Below, piece by piece: positions 17,637 to 26,530 of a stretch of DNA of 64,000 nucleotides. Under the pieces are notes generated by a model. The model was not told the DNA's origin. It did no database searches and saw only the letters and a list, made by a program, of their open reading frames with translations. Made by a program: the position numbers and the translations under genes. Origin of the DNA: an uncultured Acetatifactor sp. (GTDB lineage Bacteria > Bacillota > Clostridia > Lachnospirales > Lachnospiraceae); the NCBI GenBank assembly GCA_947594835.1, contig CANQEH010000008.1, forward strand, positions 1 to 64,000, in the 5' to 3' direction. Each line of letters starts with the position of its first letter. The first letter of the stretch is position 1.

Positions 17637-17683
17637 TTGAAAAACCTCTCTGATACAGTATAATAAGGTATCAGGGAGGTTTT
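17637..17683 (+). promoter_or_regulatory. Promoter with inverted repeat centred on the -10
   Basis: TTGAAA (17637-17642) and TATAAT (17659-17664), 16-base spacer. Arms 17641-17656 (AAAACCTCTCTGATAC) and 17668-17683 (GTATCAGGGAGGTTTT) match at 15 of 16 positions and are centred on the -10. The right arm contains the SD GGGAGG of the regulator gene at 17685. The site could be an autoregulatory operator; for any transcript coming from further upstream it would also fold as a terminator-like hairpin ending in TTTTT. Confidence 0.6.
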
Positions 17684-17684
17684 T

Positions 17685-18353
17685 ATGAAGAAAAGAATAC
17701 TAATCATCGAAGATGATTCTACGATACGGACACAGCTTAAAACTCTTTTGGCCGGGAATGGATATGAGGTATTTGCAGTTACGGATTTTTCCCAGACAAT
17801 AGAGCAGTTAAAAGAAGCTGCGCCGCATCTGGTTATTCTGGACATAAAGCTTCCGGGGAATAATGGTTTTGAAATATGCGCTCAAATCCGCACGTTTTCA
17901 GATCTTCCGATTGTTTTCGTTACAGGCAGCAATACGGATATGGACGAACTGAACAGCATTATGCTGGGAGGGGATGCGTTTATCACAAAGCCTTATAATC
18001 CCGCGATTCTTCTTGCGAAAATTGCGGCATTGTTAAAGAAATCCTGCCCATCCCCTCAAACAGAAATCTTTATGTGGAAAGAAGCTGTCCTGCATTTGGA
18101 GAGCAGCACCATAGAGTACAAAGGACAGAAAGCAGAATTGACAAAGAATGAATTGAAAATCCTTTACTATCTTTTTAAGAACGCCGGAAAAATCTGTTCC
18201 AGAAATGATATCGTGGATTTTCTCTGGGACAATCAGCTTTATGTGGATGATAACGCCCTAAGCGTCAATATGACCCGTATTCGGGACAAACTGGAAGCAA
18301 TCGGACTGGCAGATTTCATTAAAACAAAACACAGGCAGGGCTATATATTATGA
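17685..18353 (+). CDS. OmpR/BceR-type response regulator
   Basis: 222 residues. Receiver domain with acidic pocket (IIEDD), phospho-acceptor Asp in LVILDIKLPG and the conserved Lys in FITKPY; then a winged-helix DNA-binding domain (ELTKNELKILYYLFKNAGKICSR ... VNMTRIRDKL, split here at its gap). First gene of a four-gene module with kinase, ABC ATPase and large permease, the arrangement of Bce/Bac peptide-antibiotic resistance. Its stop overlaps the kinase start (ATGA). Confidence 0.9.
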   Translation: MKKRILIIEDDSTIRTQLKTLLAGNGYEVFAVTDFSQTIEQLKEAAPHLVILDIKLPGNNGFEICAQIRTFSDLPIVFVTGSNTDMDELNSIMLGGDAFITKPYNPAILLAKIAALLKKSCPSPQTEIFMWKEAVLHLESSTIEYKGQKAELTKNELKILYYLFKNAGKICSRNDIVDFLWDNQLYVDDNALSVNMTRIRDKLEAIGLADFIKTKHRQGYIL

Positions 18354-19363
18354 GTGGAAAACAATATCTGAAAAATCAACTTCCCGTCGTTTTGATCAAT
18401 CTGCTGGGTATGCTTGCCCTTGCCCTGTTCCTGATTGCGGGCGATCAACCGATCCAGACAGTCTTGTTTATTCTTGTTGTCTGGTGGATTGTCCTTGCTT
18501 TATCTTTGTCTGCTTTTTATTTTTCCCGAAACAAATATTTAAAAAAATTGCTGGATATGGCGGAGCAATTAGAAGAGCGATATTTGCTGCCGGAAATCAT
18601 GCAGGCGCCGGAAAGGGCCGATGATCAGGTTTTTTACCGGATGATGAAAATGGCTGAAAAATCCATGTTGGAGCGGATTGGCGAAGTGCAGAGGGAGCGC
18701 AGGGAATATAAAGAATACATCGAACAATGGATACACGAGGTAAAAACGCCGATTACAGCTATGAAGCTGCTATGTGAGAATCATCGTTCGCTCTTTTTCA
18801 GAGAGGTATTGGCAGAGCTAGAGAAGATCAATCAATATACAGAACAGGCGCTTTACTATGCCCGGAGCGAACACGCTGAAAAAGATTATTCTGTCCGTGA
18901 AGTCAATTTATGCGATGTTGTGCACAGTGCGATCGCAGATCATAAGTATCTTCTGCGTCAGAGCAATATGACGGTTGAGATAGATGAAATAGAAACAAAA
19001 GTTTACACGGATGAAAAGTGGGTGCGGTTCATCTTAAATCAGATAATTGGGAATGCCATCAAATACTGTGCAGAGCAGCCTGTTTTACATTTTGAGGCGT
19101 CAAAAACAAATGGCAAAATTGTGTTATCTGTCAGTGACAACGGGATCGGTATTCCCCAAAGCGATCTGCCCCGTATTTTTGAAAAAGGATTTACAGGCCA
19201 GAATGGGCGAACCGGGAAAAATTCTACTGGAATTGGTCTATACCTCTGCAAACGTCTATGTGATAAGCTGGGAATAGGAATTACTGCTGATTCCGAAAAC
19301 AGAGGAACAACGATTTTCCTTTCCTTTCAAATGAATGATTTTATTATCGGGGTGCAGGGCTGA
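18350..19363 (+). CDS. BceS-type intramembrane-sensing histidine kinase
   Basis: 337 residues. Two helices at the N-terminus are separated by only about seven residues (AGDQPIQ), so there is no sensor domain outside the cell; this is typical of kinases that sense through their partner ABC transporter. The H-box is IHEVKTPITAMK, the N-box IGNAIKY and the G-boxes DNGIGIP and GRTGKNSTGIGLYL. Coupled to the response regulator by a four-base overlap. Confidence 0.9.
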   Translation: MSGKQYLKNQLPVVLINLLGMLALALFLIAGDQPIQTVLFILVVWWIVLALSLSAFYFSRNKYLKKLLDMAEQLEERYLLPEIMQAPERADDQVFYRMMKMAEKSMLERIGEVQRERREYKEYIEQWIHEVKTPITAMKLLCENHRSLFFREVLAELEKINQYTEQALYYARSEHAEKDYSVREVNLCDVVHSAIADHKYLLRQSNMTVEIDEIETKVYTDEKWVRFILNQIIGNAIKYCAEQPVLHFEASKTNGKIVLSVSDNGIGIPQSDLPRIFEKGFTGQNGRTGKNSTGIGLYLCKRLCDKLGIGITADSENRGTTIFLSFQMNDFIIGVQG

Positions 19364-19474
19364 CAGGTTTTGCACTTCTTACATTTTTGTAAGAACTGTG
19401 TAAGAAAATCTGATACAAAAAAAGATATGCTCCATTTACAATCAGGGTATGGAACAGGGAAGGAGGTTGATCGG

Positions 19475-20242
19475 ATGAATACAATTTTGAGGCTGGAGCA
19501 TATCCAGAAGTATTATGGAAACGAGGGGAATCTTACCAAAGCCATTCAAGACATCAGCTTTTCTGTGGAAGCAGGAGAATTTCTCGGAATTATGGGGGCG
19601 TCCGGCTCTGGAAAGACAACGCTGCTCAACTGTATTTCCACGATTGACACCGTAAGCGCAGGGCATATTTTTTTAGAGGGAACAGACATAACGGAAATCA
19701 GACAAAGCTCTCTTGCCCGCTTTCGCAGAGAGAATTTAGGTTTTGTATTTCAGGACTTCAATCTGCTGGATACCTTGACGATTTCAGAGAATATTGCACT
19801 GGCATTGGCGATCAATAAAGTCCCGGCCGGGAGCGTGGAATCCCGCGTCCTGGATATGGCCGGGAAGCTGAATATCAGCGATATCCTGGACAAATATCCG
19901 TATCAGGTATCAGGCGGCCAAAAACAGCGCTGTGCCTGTGCAAGAGCAATGATCAACAATCCAAAACTTTTATTGGCCGATGAGCCCACGGGAGCATTGG
20001 ACAGCCATTCCTCGCAAATGCTTTTGTCTACCATGCAAAGTATCAATGAACAGCTTGGGGCCACAATCCTTATGGTAACCCATGACGCATTCAGCGCCAG
20101 TTATGCCAGCCGTATCCTTTTTTTGCAAGACGGAGAAATCTTTATGGAACTGCGAAAGGGAGACGACAGCAGAAGCGCTTTTTTTGACAAGATTCTGAAC
20201 GTCCTTACCATGATCGGAGGGGGACAGAGCCATGTATGCTAA
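19475..20242 (+). CDS. BceA-like ABC transporter ATPase
   Basis: 255-residue ATPase. Walker A GASGSGKTT, signature VSGGQKQR, Walker B LLLADEPTGALD and the switch histidine in MVTHD are all present. AAGGAGG stands directly before ATG 19475; the frame upstream to 19370 has no such site. Works with the FtsX-like permease that overlaps its 3' end by 11 bases to free cell-wall precursors from peptide antibiotics such as bacitracin or lantibiotics. Confidence 0.92.
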   Translation: MNTILRLEHIQKYYGNEGNLTKAIQDISFSVEAGEFLGIMGASGSGKTTLLNCISTIDTVSAGHIFLEGTDITEIRQSSLARFRRENLGFVFQDFNLLDTLTISENIALALAINKVPAGSVESRVLDMAGKLNISDILDKYPYQVSGGQKQRCACARAMINNPKLLLADEPTGALDSHSSQMLLSTMQSINEQLGATILMVTHDAFSASYASRILFLQDGEIFMELRKGDDSRSAFFDKILNVLTMIGGGQSHVC

Positions 20243-22442
20243 ACTTGTTTTCAGAAACGCAAAACGGTCTGTAAAAGACTATCTGATCTACATTGTCACA
20301 ATGACGATCTGCGTTGCCTTATTTTATGCGTTTTTGTCTGTTTCCAGCAGTTATTATAACCCGGATATCGGCAGCGAGTATGATTTTACTCTGCTGAGTG
20401 ACGGAATGAAAGCTGCAATCTGCATGATCACATTGCTGTTGTTATTTTTGATACGGTTCGTCAATCATTATATGCTCCTGCGAAAGCAAAAAGAGTTTGC
20501 GATTCAGTCCATTATGGGAATGGAACAAAAAACCATTGGCCGGATTTTCTTTGCAGAAACGTTGATTATGGGGATGCTTTCCATATGGATTGGGATTTTT
20601 TCCGGCGTATTTTGCTCCCAGTTTATTACCGCAATGCTCCTTACCGCGTATGGAAAGCCTTATGAAATCTCATGGACATTATTCCCGGATACCGTTTTGC
20701 TGACAGTGGTATTTTTTGTGGCAAGTTTTTTTGTGGTAGGAATTTTCAATACCCGTACCATTCAGAAAACAAAAATCATTGATATGCTTTCCGCAGCGAA
20801 GGAGAATGAACCCGAATTAAAAAAGAGCCGCTTCATTTCTATTGCGGCAGTCCTCTTTGAATTATTTACCGCATGGGGATTGATGACAGGAATACAAAAG
20901 ATCTATTTTTATGATGACCCCCGGCTTGCGCTTTCGGTGCAGCTTATGTTTTGGGGGAATATTCTTTTTCCGCTGCTTGCTGTGCTGTGGCCGGTATTTT
21001 GCAGGATCAGAAAGAAAAAAAGGGAATACTGCCTTACGGGTCTGCTGCTATGTTCTGTATTCAACGCTTTTGCAGCAGCCAGCGTTGCGGCGTTAAAAAA
21101 TAAGTATTATCTGCCTTTAGGCAGCGGAACGCTCAACCAATATCTGCTATTTGTCCTGATTGACTTAATTTTCTTTCTTTGTGCCTTAATTTATCTTACC
21201 AGCGGTCTGATTGCGGCATGGAAGGAAAAGTCGCCGGAACACCGATACCATGAGGAAGCGCTGTTCTTTTTCGGACAGATTACCTCAAAGCTGAACACAA
21301 CCAGTAAGACGATGACGATTATCTGTATCACGTTGGTACTGGCAATTTTCATGTTTGTTGCAGCCCCTGTTCTGACGGGCTGGTCGTCCGGCTATCTGGA
21401 TATACGGTCTATGTATGATGTGCAGGCGTTTTCAAGATACAATCAAGTTTATGAAGAAGAAAACCTGCCGCAGGACAGCTATGAAATCATTGCGGATTTT
21501 CTGACAGAACATAAGATAGATACAGATTATGATTGCACGTTCAATCTATATCTCCCGGAGAAAGAGGATTTTCACAACAGACAGAAATATGATTTCCCGA
21601 TTGCAGCAATTGCTGTGAGCGATTACAACGCCATACGGGAAATGCTGGGTTACGGACAGATTTCTCTGGGGGAAGATGAATTTACAACACAGTGGAAAAC
21701 AATCGCCACCGGGGAAGAACGGGATAGTTTTTTGAAAGAGCATCCCAGTATTATGACAGACGCAGGGAAATTGACGCTCTCCGGGCAGTCATATTATGAG
21801 GACGCCATCGGAGAAACAGCGTACAATTCCTATACAGATGTGCTCTATGTACTTCCCGACAGGATTTGTGAGAAGCTGCTGCCGGTCATGAAAAACCGCT
21901 ATATCACAACGTCAGAAAACATCTCTTATGAAAATGCAATCGAACTGGAAAAACTTTTTACGGAAAGATTTCCAGAGCAGACAGAAAGCGGGGTTATGTA
22001 TGGAATACGGCTCTGCACCTTACAGACGAACAGTACCATAGCGAATAATTTTGTTTTGCAGGCCGCAATGCTTTACGGCGCTGTCGTATTGATGATCATA
22101 TGTCTTACCGTACTTTCCTTACAGCAGCTTTTAGACGCAGGGCAGTATCAATACCGCTTCTCCGTACTCCGAAAATTGGGTGTGGAAGAAAAGGCTGTTG
22201 GGAAACTGATTCTGGCGCAGCTGGGCGTCTGGTTCGGGCTGCCAATTATTGCGGCGATGATTGTATCCGCTGTTATCATAACTTATTTTATCCAGATCAT
22301 ATCGGCAGAAATTTCAGCCTATATCGGGTTTGGGGCGCTGATGTTACAGATTGGGGCGACAATCGGGATCTTGTCGATTTTGCTGATTTGTTATTTCATC
22401 AGTACATGGATTATTTTCAGGCGTTCTGTGAATCCATCTTGA
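20232..22442 (+). CDS. BceB-like FtsX-family permease
   Basis: 736-residue permease with about ten membrane helices: one at the N-terminus, a group of three around residues 55-180, two pairs to about 390, a large extracellular domain of roughly 200 residues (about 395-600), and three helices at the end. This is the BceB layout; the large outer domain is where peptide antibiotics are recognised. Somewhat longer than Bacillus BceB. With the three genes upstream it makes a complete sensing and resistance module. Confidence 0.88.
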   Translation: MYAKLVFRNAKRSVKDYLIYIVTMTICVALFYAFLSVSSSYYNPDIGSEYDFTLLSDGMKAAICMITLLLLFLIRFVNHYMLLRKQKEFAIQSIMGMEQKTIGRIFFAETLIMGMLSIWIGIFSGVFCSQFITAMLLTAYGKPYEISWTLFPDTVLLTVVFFVASFFVVGIFNTRTIQKTKIIDMLSAAKENEPELKKSRFISIAAVLFELFTAWGLMTGIQKIYFYDDPRLALSVQLMFWGNILFPLLAVLWPVFCRIRKKKREYCLTGLLLCSVFNAFAAASVAALKNKYYLPLGSGTLNQYLLFVLIDLIFFLCALIYLTSGLIAAWKEKSPEHRYHEEALFFFGQITSKLNTTSKTMTIICITLVLAIFMFVAAPVLTGWSSGYLDIRSMYDVQAFSRYNQVYEEENLPQDSYEIIADFLTEHKIDTDYDCTFNLYLPEKEDFHNRQKYDFPIAAIAVSDYNAIREMLGYGQISLGEDEFTTQWKTIATGEERDSFLKEHPSIMTDAGKLTLSGQSYYEDAIGETAYNSYTDVLYVLPDRICEKLLPVMKNRYITTSENISYENAIELEKLFTERFPEQTESGVMYGIRLCTLQTNSTIANNFVLQAAMLYGAVVLMIICLTVLSLQQLLDAGQYQYRFSVLRKLGVEEKAVGKLILAQLGVWFGLPIIAAMIVSAVIITYFIQIISAEISAYIGFGALMLQIGATIGILSILLICYFISTWIIFRRSVNPS

Positions 22443-22483
22443 TTCGGGCCTGGGCTTACGGTATAATGTCCGCAAAGGGCAGA

Positions 22484-22546
22484 GTCAAACATCCGTAAAG
22501 ACATTTGACGAGCTCGTTTAGGCAAATGCCTTTACGGATGCTTGAC
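22484..22546. repeat. Long inverted repeat after the Bce module
   Basis: Arms 22484-22507 and 22523-22546 match at 22 of 24 positions (core CATCCGTAAAG/CTTTACGGATG) around a loop holding the palindrome ACGAGCTCGT. No T-tract follows, so it is REP-like rather than a classical terminator. Confidence 0.65.
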
Positions 22547-22558
22547 GAGCGAAGCGAA

Positions 22559-22583
22559 CTCGAAAAACCCATGGTTTTTCGAG
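22559..22583. repeat. Perfect hairpin with three-base loop
   Basis: CTCGAAAAACC (22559-22569) and GGTTTTTCGAG (22573-22583) are exact complements with loop CAT. Part of a run of four hairpins between 22484 and 22734. Confidence 0.65.
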
Positions 22584-22624
22584 TCTCTGACCGTAACTTG
22601 CCACAAACCAGCGGCGGCAGAATC

Positions 22625-22644
22625 CAGGCTGATAAATCAGCCTG
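22625..22644. repeat. Perfect palindrome with AA centre
   Basis: CAGGCTGAT-AA-ATCAGCCTG. The AA centre is shared with the palindromes at 714, 36267, 54760 and 56022. Confidence 0.6.
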
Positions 22645-22675
22645 CCGCAGCTTGCGCGGCGCATGATACGACAAT

Positions 22676-22734
22676 CTGCCGCTTGCCCGGTAAATGCCGC
22701 TTCCCGGGCAAATCCCTTGCGGCAGGCGATTTTT
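22676..22734 (+). terminator. Two-part nested hairpin with T-tract
   Basis: CTGCCGC (22676-22682) pairs with GCGGCAG (22719-22725); inside, TTGCCCGG (22683-22690) pairs with CCGGGCAA (22704-22711). TTTTT follows at 22730. It could stop readthrough into the flavoprotein gene, or be part of its leader. Confidence 0.45.
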
Positions 22735-22781
22735 GCAATTTCGGATCGCTGGTCTGATAAAAGTGATAGGAGGACACAGAC

Positions 22782-23411
22782 ATGGCACAGCCACTCAAAG
22801 TATTGTTGTTAAATGGAAGTCCCAGGGCAAACGGGAATACGGCCATCGCCCTTGGGGAGATGGAGAAGGTTTTCGCTGCAAGCGGCGTGGAGGCGGAGAC
22901 AGTCCTGGTGGGACACAAGGACATACGGGGGTGTATCGCCTGCGGGAGCTGCTACGGGCAAGGCAAATGTGTGTTTGACGATATCGTCAATGAGCTTGCG
23001 CCGAAGTTTGAGGCCGCAGACGGCCTTGTGGTGGCAAGCCCCGTTTACTATGCGTCGGCCAACGCCACGCTGATCGCCTGCCTTGACCGGCTGTTTTACA
23101 GCACCCACTTTGACAAGACCATGAAGGTGGGGGCCAGCGTCGTGTGCGCCAGACGGGGCGGCTGCTCCGCAACCTTTGACGAACTGAACAAGTACTTTAC
23201 CATCTCCAATATGCCCATCGCTTCCAGCCAGTATTGGAACAGCATCCACGGGATGCTCCCCGGGGAGGCGCAGATGGACGAAGAGGGCAGGCAGACCATG
23301 CGCACGCTGGCCAGAAACATGGTATTTTTGATGAAAAGCATCGCGCTGGGGAAAGAACAGTTTGGCCTGCCGGAGACGGAAAGCCGGGTGTCCACACATT
23401 TCATCAGGTGA
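22782..23411 (+). CDS. Flavodoxin-like NADPH-dependent FMN reductase
   Basis: 209-residue flavoprotein of the NADPH-dependent FMN reductase/iron-sulfur flavoprotein type. FMN loop LLLNGSPRANGNT at the N-terminus; a Cys motif CIACGSCYGQGKC near residue 50; second flavin loop ASPVYYASANA. The C-x2-C-x2-C-like cysteines suggest a Fe-S cluster or redox-active thiols. AGGAGG lies 8 bases before the ATG. It is followed by a small Cys-rich protein, so the two may share electron-transfer or metal-related work. Confidence 0.87.
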   Translation: MAQPLKVLLLNGSPRANGNTAIALGEMEKVFAASGVEAETVLVGHKDIRGCIACGSCYGQGKCVFDDIVNELAPKFEAADGLVVASPVYYASANATLIACLDRLFYSTHFDKTMKVGASVVCARRGGCSATFDELNKYFTISNMPIASSQYWNSIHGMLPGEAQMDEEGRQTMRTLARNMVFLMKSIALGKEQFGLPETESRVSTHFIR

Positions 23412-23462
23412 CAGGCCCTGGGGGCAAATGGCCTGATGCACGATCCGATTGGGGGAAAGCGT

Positions 23463-23669
23463 ATGAGTTTATTGATTCAGGACACGACCAGAGAGGAAAG
23501 GGAGCAGATCATCCGGCAGTCGCTGGACTGCGGAGGCGGATGTGAGAACTGCTCCTCCTGCTGGCTGGGCGGCGGGAGCCCGTTTGACATCTATCAGGAC
23601 TACATAGACGGGAAAAAAGAGATCGCGGAGATCAACGCCCAGTACCGGGCGCGGTTTGTGCGGGGGTAG
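23463..23669 (+). CDS. Small cysteine-rich protein
   Basis: 68 residues with CGGGCENCSSC (C-x3-C-x2-C-x2-C) around residue 23 and a helical C-terminal half. GGGGG lies about 10 bases before ATG 23463. No named family recognised. The cysteine spacing suggests metal or Fe-S binding. Its position 51 bases after the flavoprotein suggests a joint operon. Confidence 0.65.
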   Translation: MSLLIQDTTREEREQIIRQSLDCGGGCENCSSCWLGGGSPFDIYQDYIDGKKEIAEINAQYRARFVRG

Positions 23670-23980
23670 CGCGGGACCGCCGTCCCCGGCATCCTGAAAA
23701 CCCTGGTTTGCCGGGACAGGTTTCGCCGCTATGATGGAGCGGCCAGAGGCCCGGCGCAGGGAGACAATCCGCCCATCCATACCTCATACAGCATGACAGA
23801 CAGTGCATTTCAGATAAAAAATCCAACGCCCGCTTCAACGGCTGAAGACAGCCTGGGAAGCTTTATTTATAAGATTTGATGATCCGATGCGCTGGTCTGT
23901 CCTGGAGCTGATCCGGCTTGCGGCAGGAAAGAGCCCCTGGACAGGCCGGGTGCACCAGGGGGCAGAAAGAGAGGAAACGC
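23670..23980. other. Intergenic stretch
   Basis: Contains CCCGGCA (about 23678-23684) that can pair with TGCCGGG near 23709, without a following T-tract. No gene, promoter or known RNA recognised. Confidence 0.35.
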
Positions 23981-25477
23981 ATGGCGACGGGAAGAAAGAA
24001 ATGGCTGCCGGTCTTTGGGATCCTGGCAGCCTTGCTTTTGGCGGCTGCAGGAGGAATGTGGTATTGGGAGAGGAACCGCTGCAGCGTGGTGGACGAAGCG
24101 GTGTCGCCGGATGGAAGGTGCCAGGTCATCTTCCAGGAGAAGGGGACGCCGGGTCAGGCATACGGCGGCACTGAGGGGAGGATTTTGATCCGCTATGACG
24201 GAAAGACGGTGCAGGAGAGTGACGTCACCATAAGGAACGGCGGCACTGCGCTGCGGCCGGAGAACTGGAGCGTGCTATGGGGAAAGGCGGGCCCGGAGAT
24301 CACGCTGACGGGAAGCGGCCAGGAGGACGTGGTGCTGTCTTTTCTCTACGGCGGCGGGATGTTTGCGGGATATACGCAGGAGGAGTTAAAGGAGGAGATG
24401 GCGGCGCGGTATGAGGGCGCCAGGCTTGTGGAAGCCGGGGAAGGATATGATGTTTTTGAAGCGGACGGATTGCGCTTTATGGTGCAGAATGATCTCTTGA
24501 TGCGGGACAACTATCGGATGGAACTGTTCCGATATCTGGCAGATTCCTATTTTGCGGGAAGAAACCGCAGCCTGACGTATGAGGAGCAGGGAGAGGGGAT
24601 CGGACGCAGCTATATCCCTGTGGTCGCGCTGAGTTCCTCCCAGAGCCCCGAGAAGGAGTGGTTCTGCGAGGATGTGGTAAACTGTCTGTTGGCCTGTCTG
24701 GAAAAGCTCCCCTATGCCGGGAACGAAGACCTTTATGCGACGATCCAGATCGCCTACGGCGGCGCACGGTATACTTATGCGCCAAAGGGGCTGGATACGC
24801 TCACCAAGGAGGATACCGCCGGGGCATATAACGCGCTCTATGCCTTTGTGGAGGAACTGTCAAATACAGCATACTTTCAGGAGAAGGAACAGGAGAAGGC
24901 ACAGGATGGCAGCACGGACGGCGACGCCCAGGAGGATCAGCTGACGGAGGAACAGATGCAGTATGCCATGGCGCTGACGCCGGAATGTACCTGGACGGAT
25001 GAAAACGGCGTGGAGTATCGTATGGTGGGGATCGACCGTGCGCTGGGCAGCAGTTTTTATGTGATGGTGGCTGTGGCGCAAGAGGGGGATTGTCTGTTCA
25101 TCAATGCAGATCCCTATCTGGGGGACGGGGGCACCGCGCGATGGCTCTCGTTTCTTAAGGACGGCAGGACAGGGTTTTCCTGTCTGGCGCACAGCGGCGG
25201 AAGCTACGGGGAATTATATCGGACGGAGGACGGCGGGCACAGTTTTGCGAGAGTGGAATACCCTTCTGCCATGGCCAAACTGCCGGACGGCTCCTATTAC
25301 AATCCCTTTGTGATGCCGGAGAGCGTGTATGAGGAGGACGGAAAACTCTACCTGGTGGCAGGCCAGGGGGCAGATGGGGATTACTACGGGGAGGAGGGCT
25401 TCTGCGACGGCCTGTACGAATCGGCGGACGGGGGAGTGACCTGGAGCTATGTCGGGGAGAGGCCCCGCACCCGGTAG
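23981..25477 (+). CDS. Membrane-anchored protein with C-terminal Asp-box repeats
   Basis: 498 residues. One N-terminal membrane helix or uncleaved signal (about 8-25), then a predicted extracytoplasmic part. Residues around 35-110 (VSPDGRCQVIFQEKG onward) look like a small beta domain found in Lachnospiraceae surface proteins. The C-terminal third has two Asp-box motifs (TEDGGHSF and SADGGVTW), the turn signature of sialidase/BNR propellers, but catalytic sialidase residues are not evident. ATG 23981 follows GAGG. Function unknown; ligand binding at the surface is the most likely role. Confidence 0.68.
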   Translation: MATGRKKWLPVFGILAALLLAAAGGMWYWERNRCSVVDEAVSPDGRCQVIFQEKGTPGQAYGGTEGRILIRYDGKTVQESDVTIRNGGTALRPENWSVLWGKAGPEITLTGSGQEDVVLSFLYGGGMFAGYTQEELKEEMAARYEGARLVEAGEGYDVFEADGLRFMVQNDLLMRDNYRMELFRYLADSYFAGRNRSLTYEEQGEGIGRSYIPVVALSSSQSPEKEWFCEDVVNCLLACLEKLPYAGNEDLYATIQIAYGGARYTYAPKGLDTLTKEDTAGAYNALYAFVEELSNTAYFQEKEQEKAQDGSTDGDAQEDQLTEEQMQYAMALTPECTWTDENGVEYRMVGIDRALGSSFYVMVAVAQEGDCLFINADPYLGDGGTARWLSFLKDGRTGFSCLAHSGGSYGELYRTEDGGHSFARVEYPSAMAKLPDGSYYNPFVMPESVYEEDGKLYLVAGQGADGDYYGEEGFCDGLYESADGGVTWSYVGERPRTR

Positions 25478-25490
25478 CCAAATATATGCC

Positions 25491-25678
25491 CTATTGCCGA
25501 CCGAGGAAGCATGGAAGCGGGAATTGAGGCTCGATGCATTTGAAAAGCTGACAAGATATCCATCTAAAACTGACAGAGGCCGCGGACGCCGCCATATGTG
25601 AGGCGCGAAAACAGCAGGCTGTTTTTGCGGACATCATCACAGACGGTATTGACGAAGAGGAACGGCGGCAGTTAAAAT
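25491..25678 (+). pseudogene. MarR-family regulator remnant
   Basis: The last 38 codons or so before the TGA at 25678 read KLTEAADAAICEARKQQAVF and then ADIITDGIDEEERRQLK, the typical C-terminal wing-helix end of a MarR regulator. The preceding sequence is in another frame and lacks the DNA-binding helices. It appears to be a decayed 3' fragment; loss of the regulator next to the TauE exporter is notable. Confidence 0.45.
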
Positions 25679-25699
25679 GATCTGGGGGGAACACGCAAG

Positions 25700-26479
25700 A
25701 TGAATTTATGGGTAAAAGTTTTAGTATGTTTTATAGCTGGCATCGGAGCGGGTCTTGGAACTGGTTTTGCCGGAATGAGCGCCGCCGCTGTCATCAGCCC
25801 TATGCTGATCACATTTTTGGGTATGCCGGCTTATGAAGCGGTAGGCATTGCTCTGGCAAGCGACGTGCTGGCAAGCGCGGTCAGTGCCTACACCTATGGA
25901 AAAAATAAAAATCTCGACATCAAAAACGGTCTTGTTATGATGGCGACCGTCCTGCTTTTCACCTTAGCAGGCAGCTGGGCGGCCAGTCGGGTGCCCAACA
26001 CTACGATGGGCGGCTTCTCAGTCTTTATGACGATGCTTCTGGGCATCAGATTTATTGTAAAACCTGTTATGACCACAAAAGAAGCGATGGCAGACGTAAG
26101 CGCGAAAAAGCGGGTGATTCAGTCGATTGTCTGCGGCACGGTAGTCGGTTTTATCTGTGGTTTTATCGGCGCGGGCGGTGGAATGATGATGTTGCTCCTG
26201 CTGACCAGCATTTTGGGATATGAGTTGAAGACCGCTGTCGGCACAAGTGTCTTTATTATGACCTTTACAGCATTGACCGGTGCCGTCAGCCATTTTGTCA
26301 TCGGCGGCGCACCCGATTTATGGTGTCTCATCCTTTGCGTGGCATTTACCCTGCTGTGGGCAAGAATCGCCGCATTGTTCGCAAACAGGGCCAGCGCCAA
26401 AACGCTCAACAGGGCCGTGGGCGTTGTCCTGACGGTCCTGGGCGCGGCTATTCTTTCCGTTAATTTTCTCAGAGGGTGA
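25700..26479 (+). CDS. TauE/SafE family membrane exporter
   Basis: 259 residues with about eight helices arranged as two halves, each with a glycine-rich motif (GIGAGLGTGFAGMSAAAVISP and GFICGFIGAGGGMMMLLLL, positions about 15-35 and 153-171). Family members export organosulfonates, sulfite or sulfoacetate. GGGGGGA lies upstream of the ATG. It is followed by a TetR regulator that probably belongs to the same unit or to the oleate hydratase gene. Confidence 0.85.
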   Translation: MNLWVKVLVCFIAGIGAGLGTGFAGMSAAAVISPMLITFLGMPAYEAVGIALASDVLASAVSAYTYGKNKNLDIKNGLVMMATVLLFTLAGSWAASRVPNTTMGGFSVFMTMLLGIRFIVKPVMTTKEAMADVSAKKRVIQSIVCGTVVGFICGFIGAGGGMMMLLLLTSILGYELKTAVGTSVFIMTFTALTGAVSHFVIGGAPDLWCLILCVAFTLLWARIAALFANRASAKTLNRAVGVVLTVLGAAILSVNFLRG

Positions 26480-26530
26480 GTCTATGGAGAATGATATGGA
26501 AACCGATAACCTTTGGGAGGTGTGGCTATT

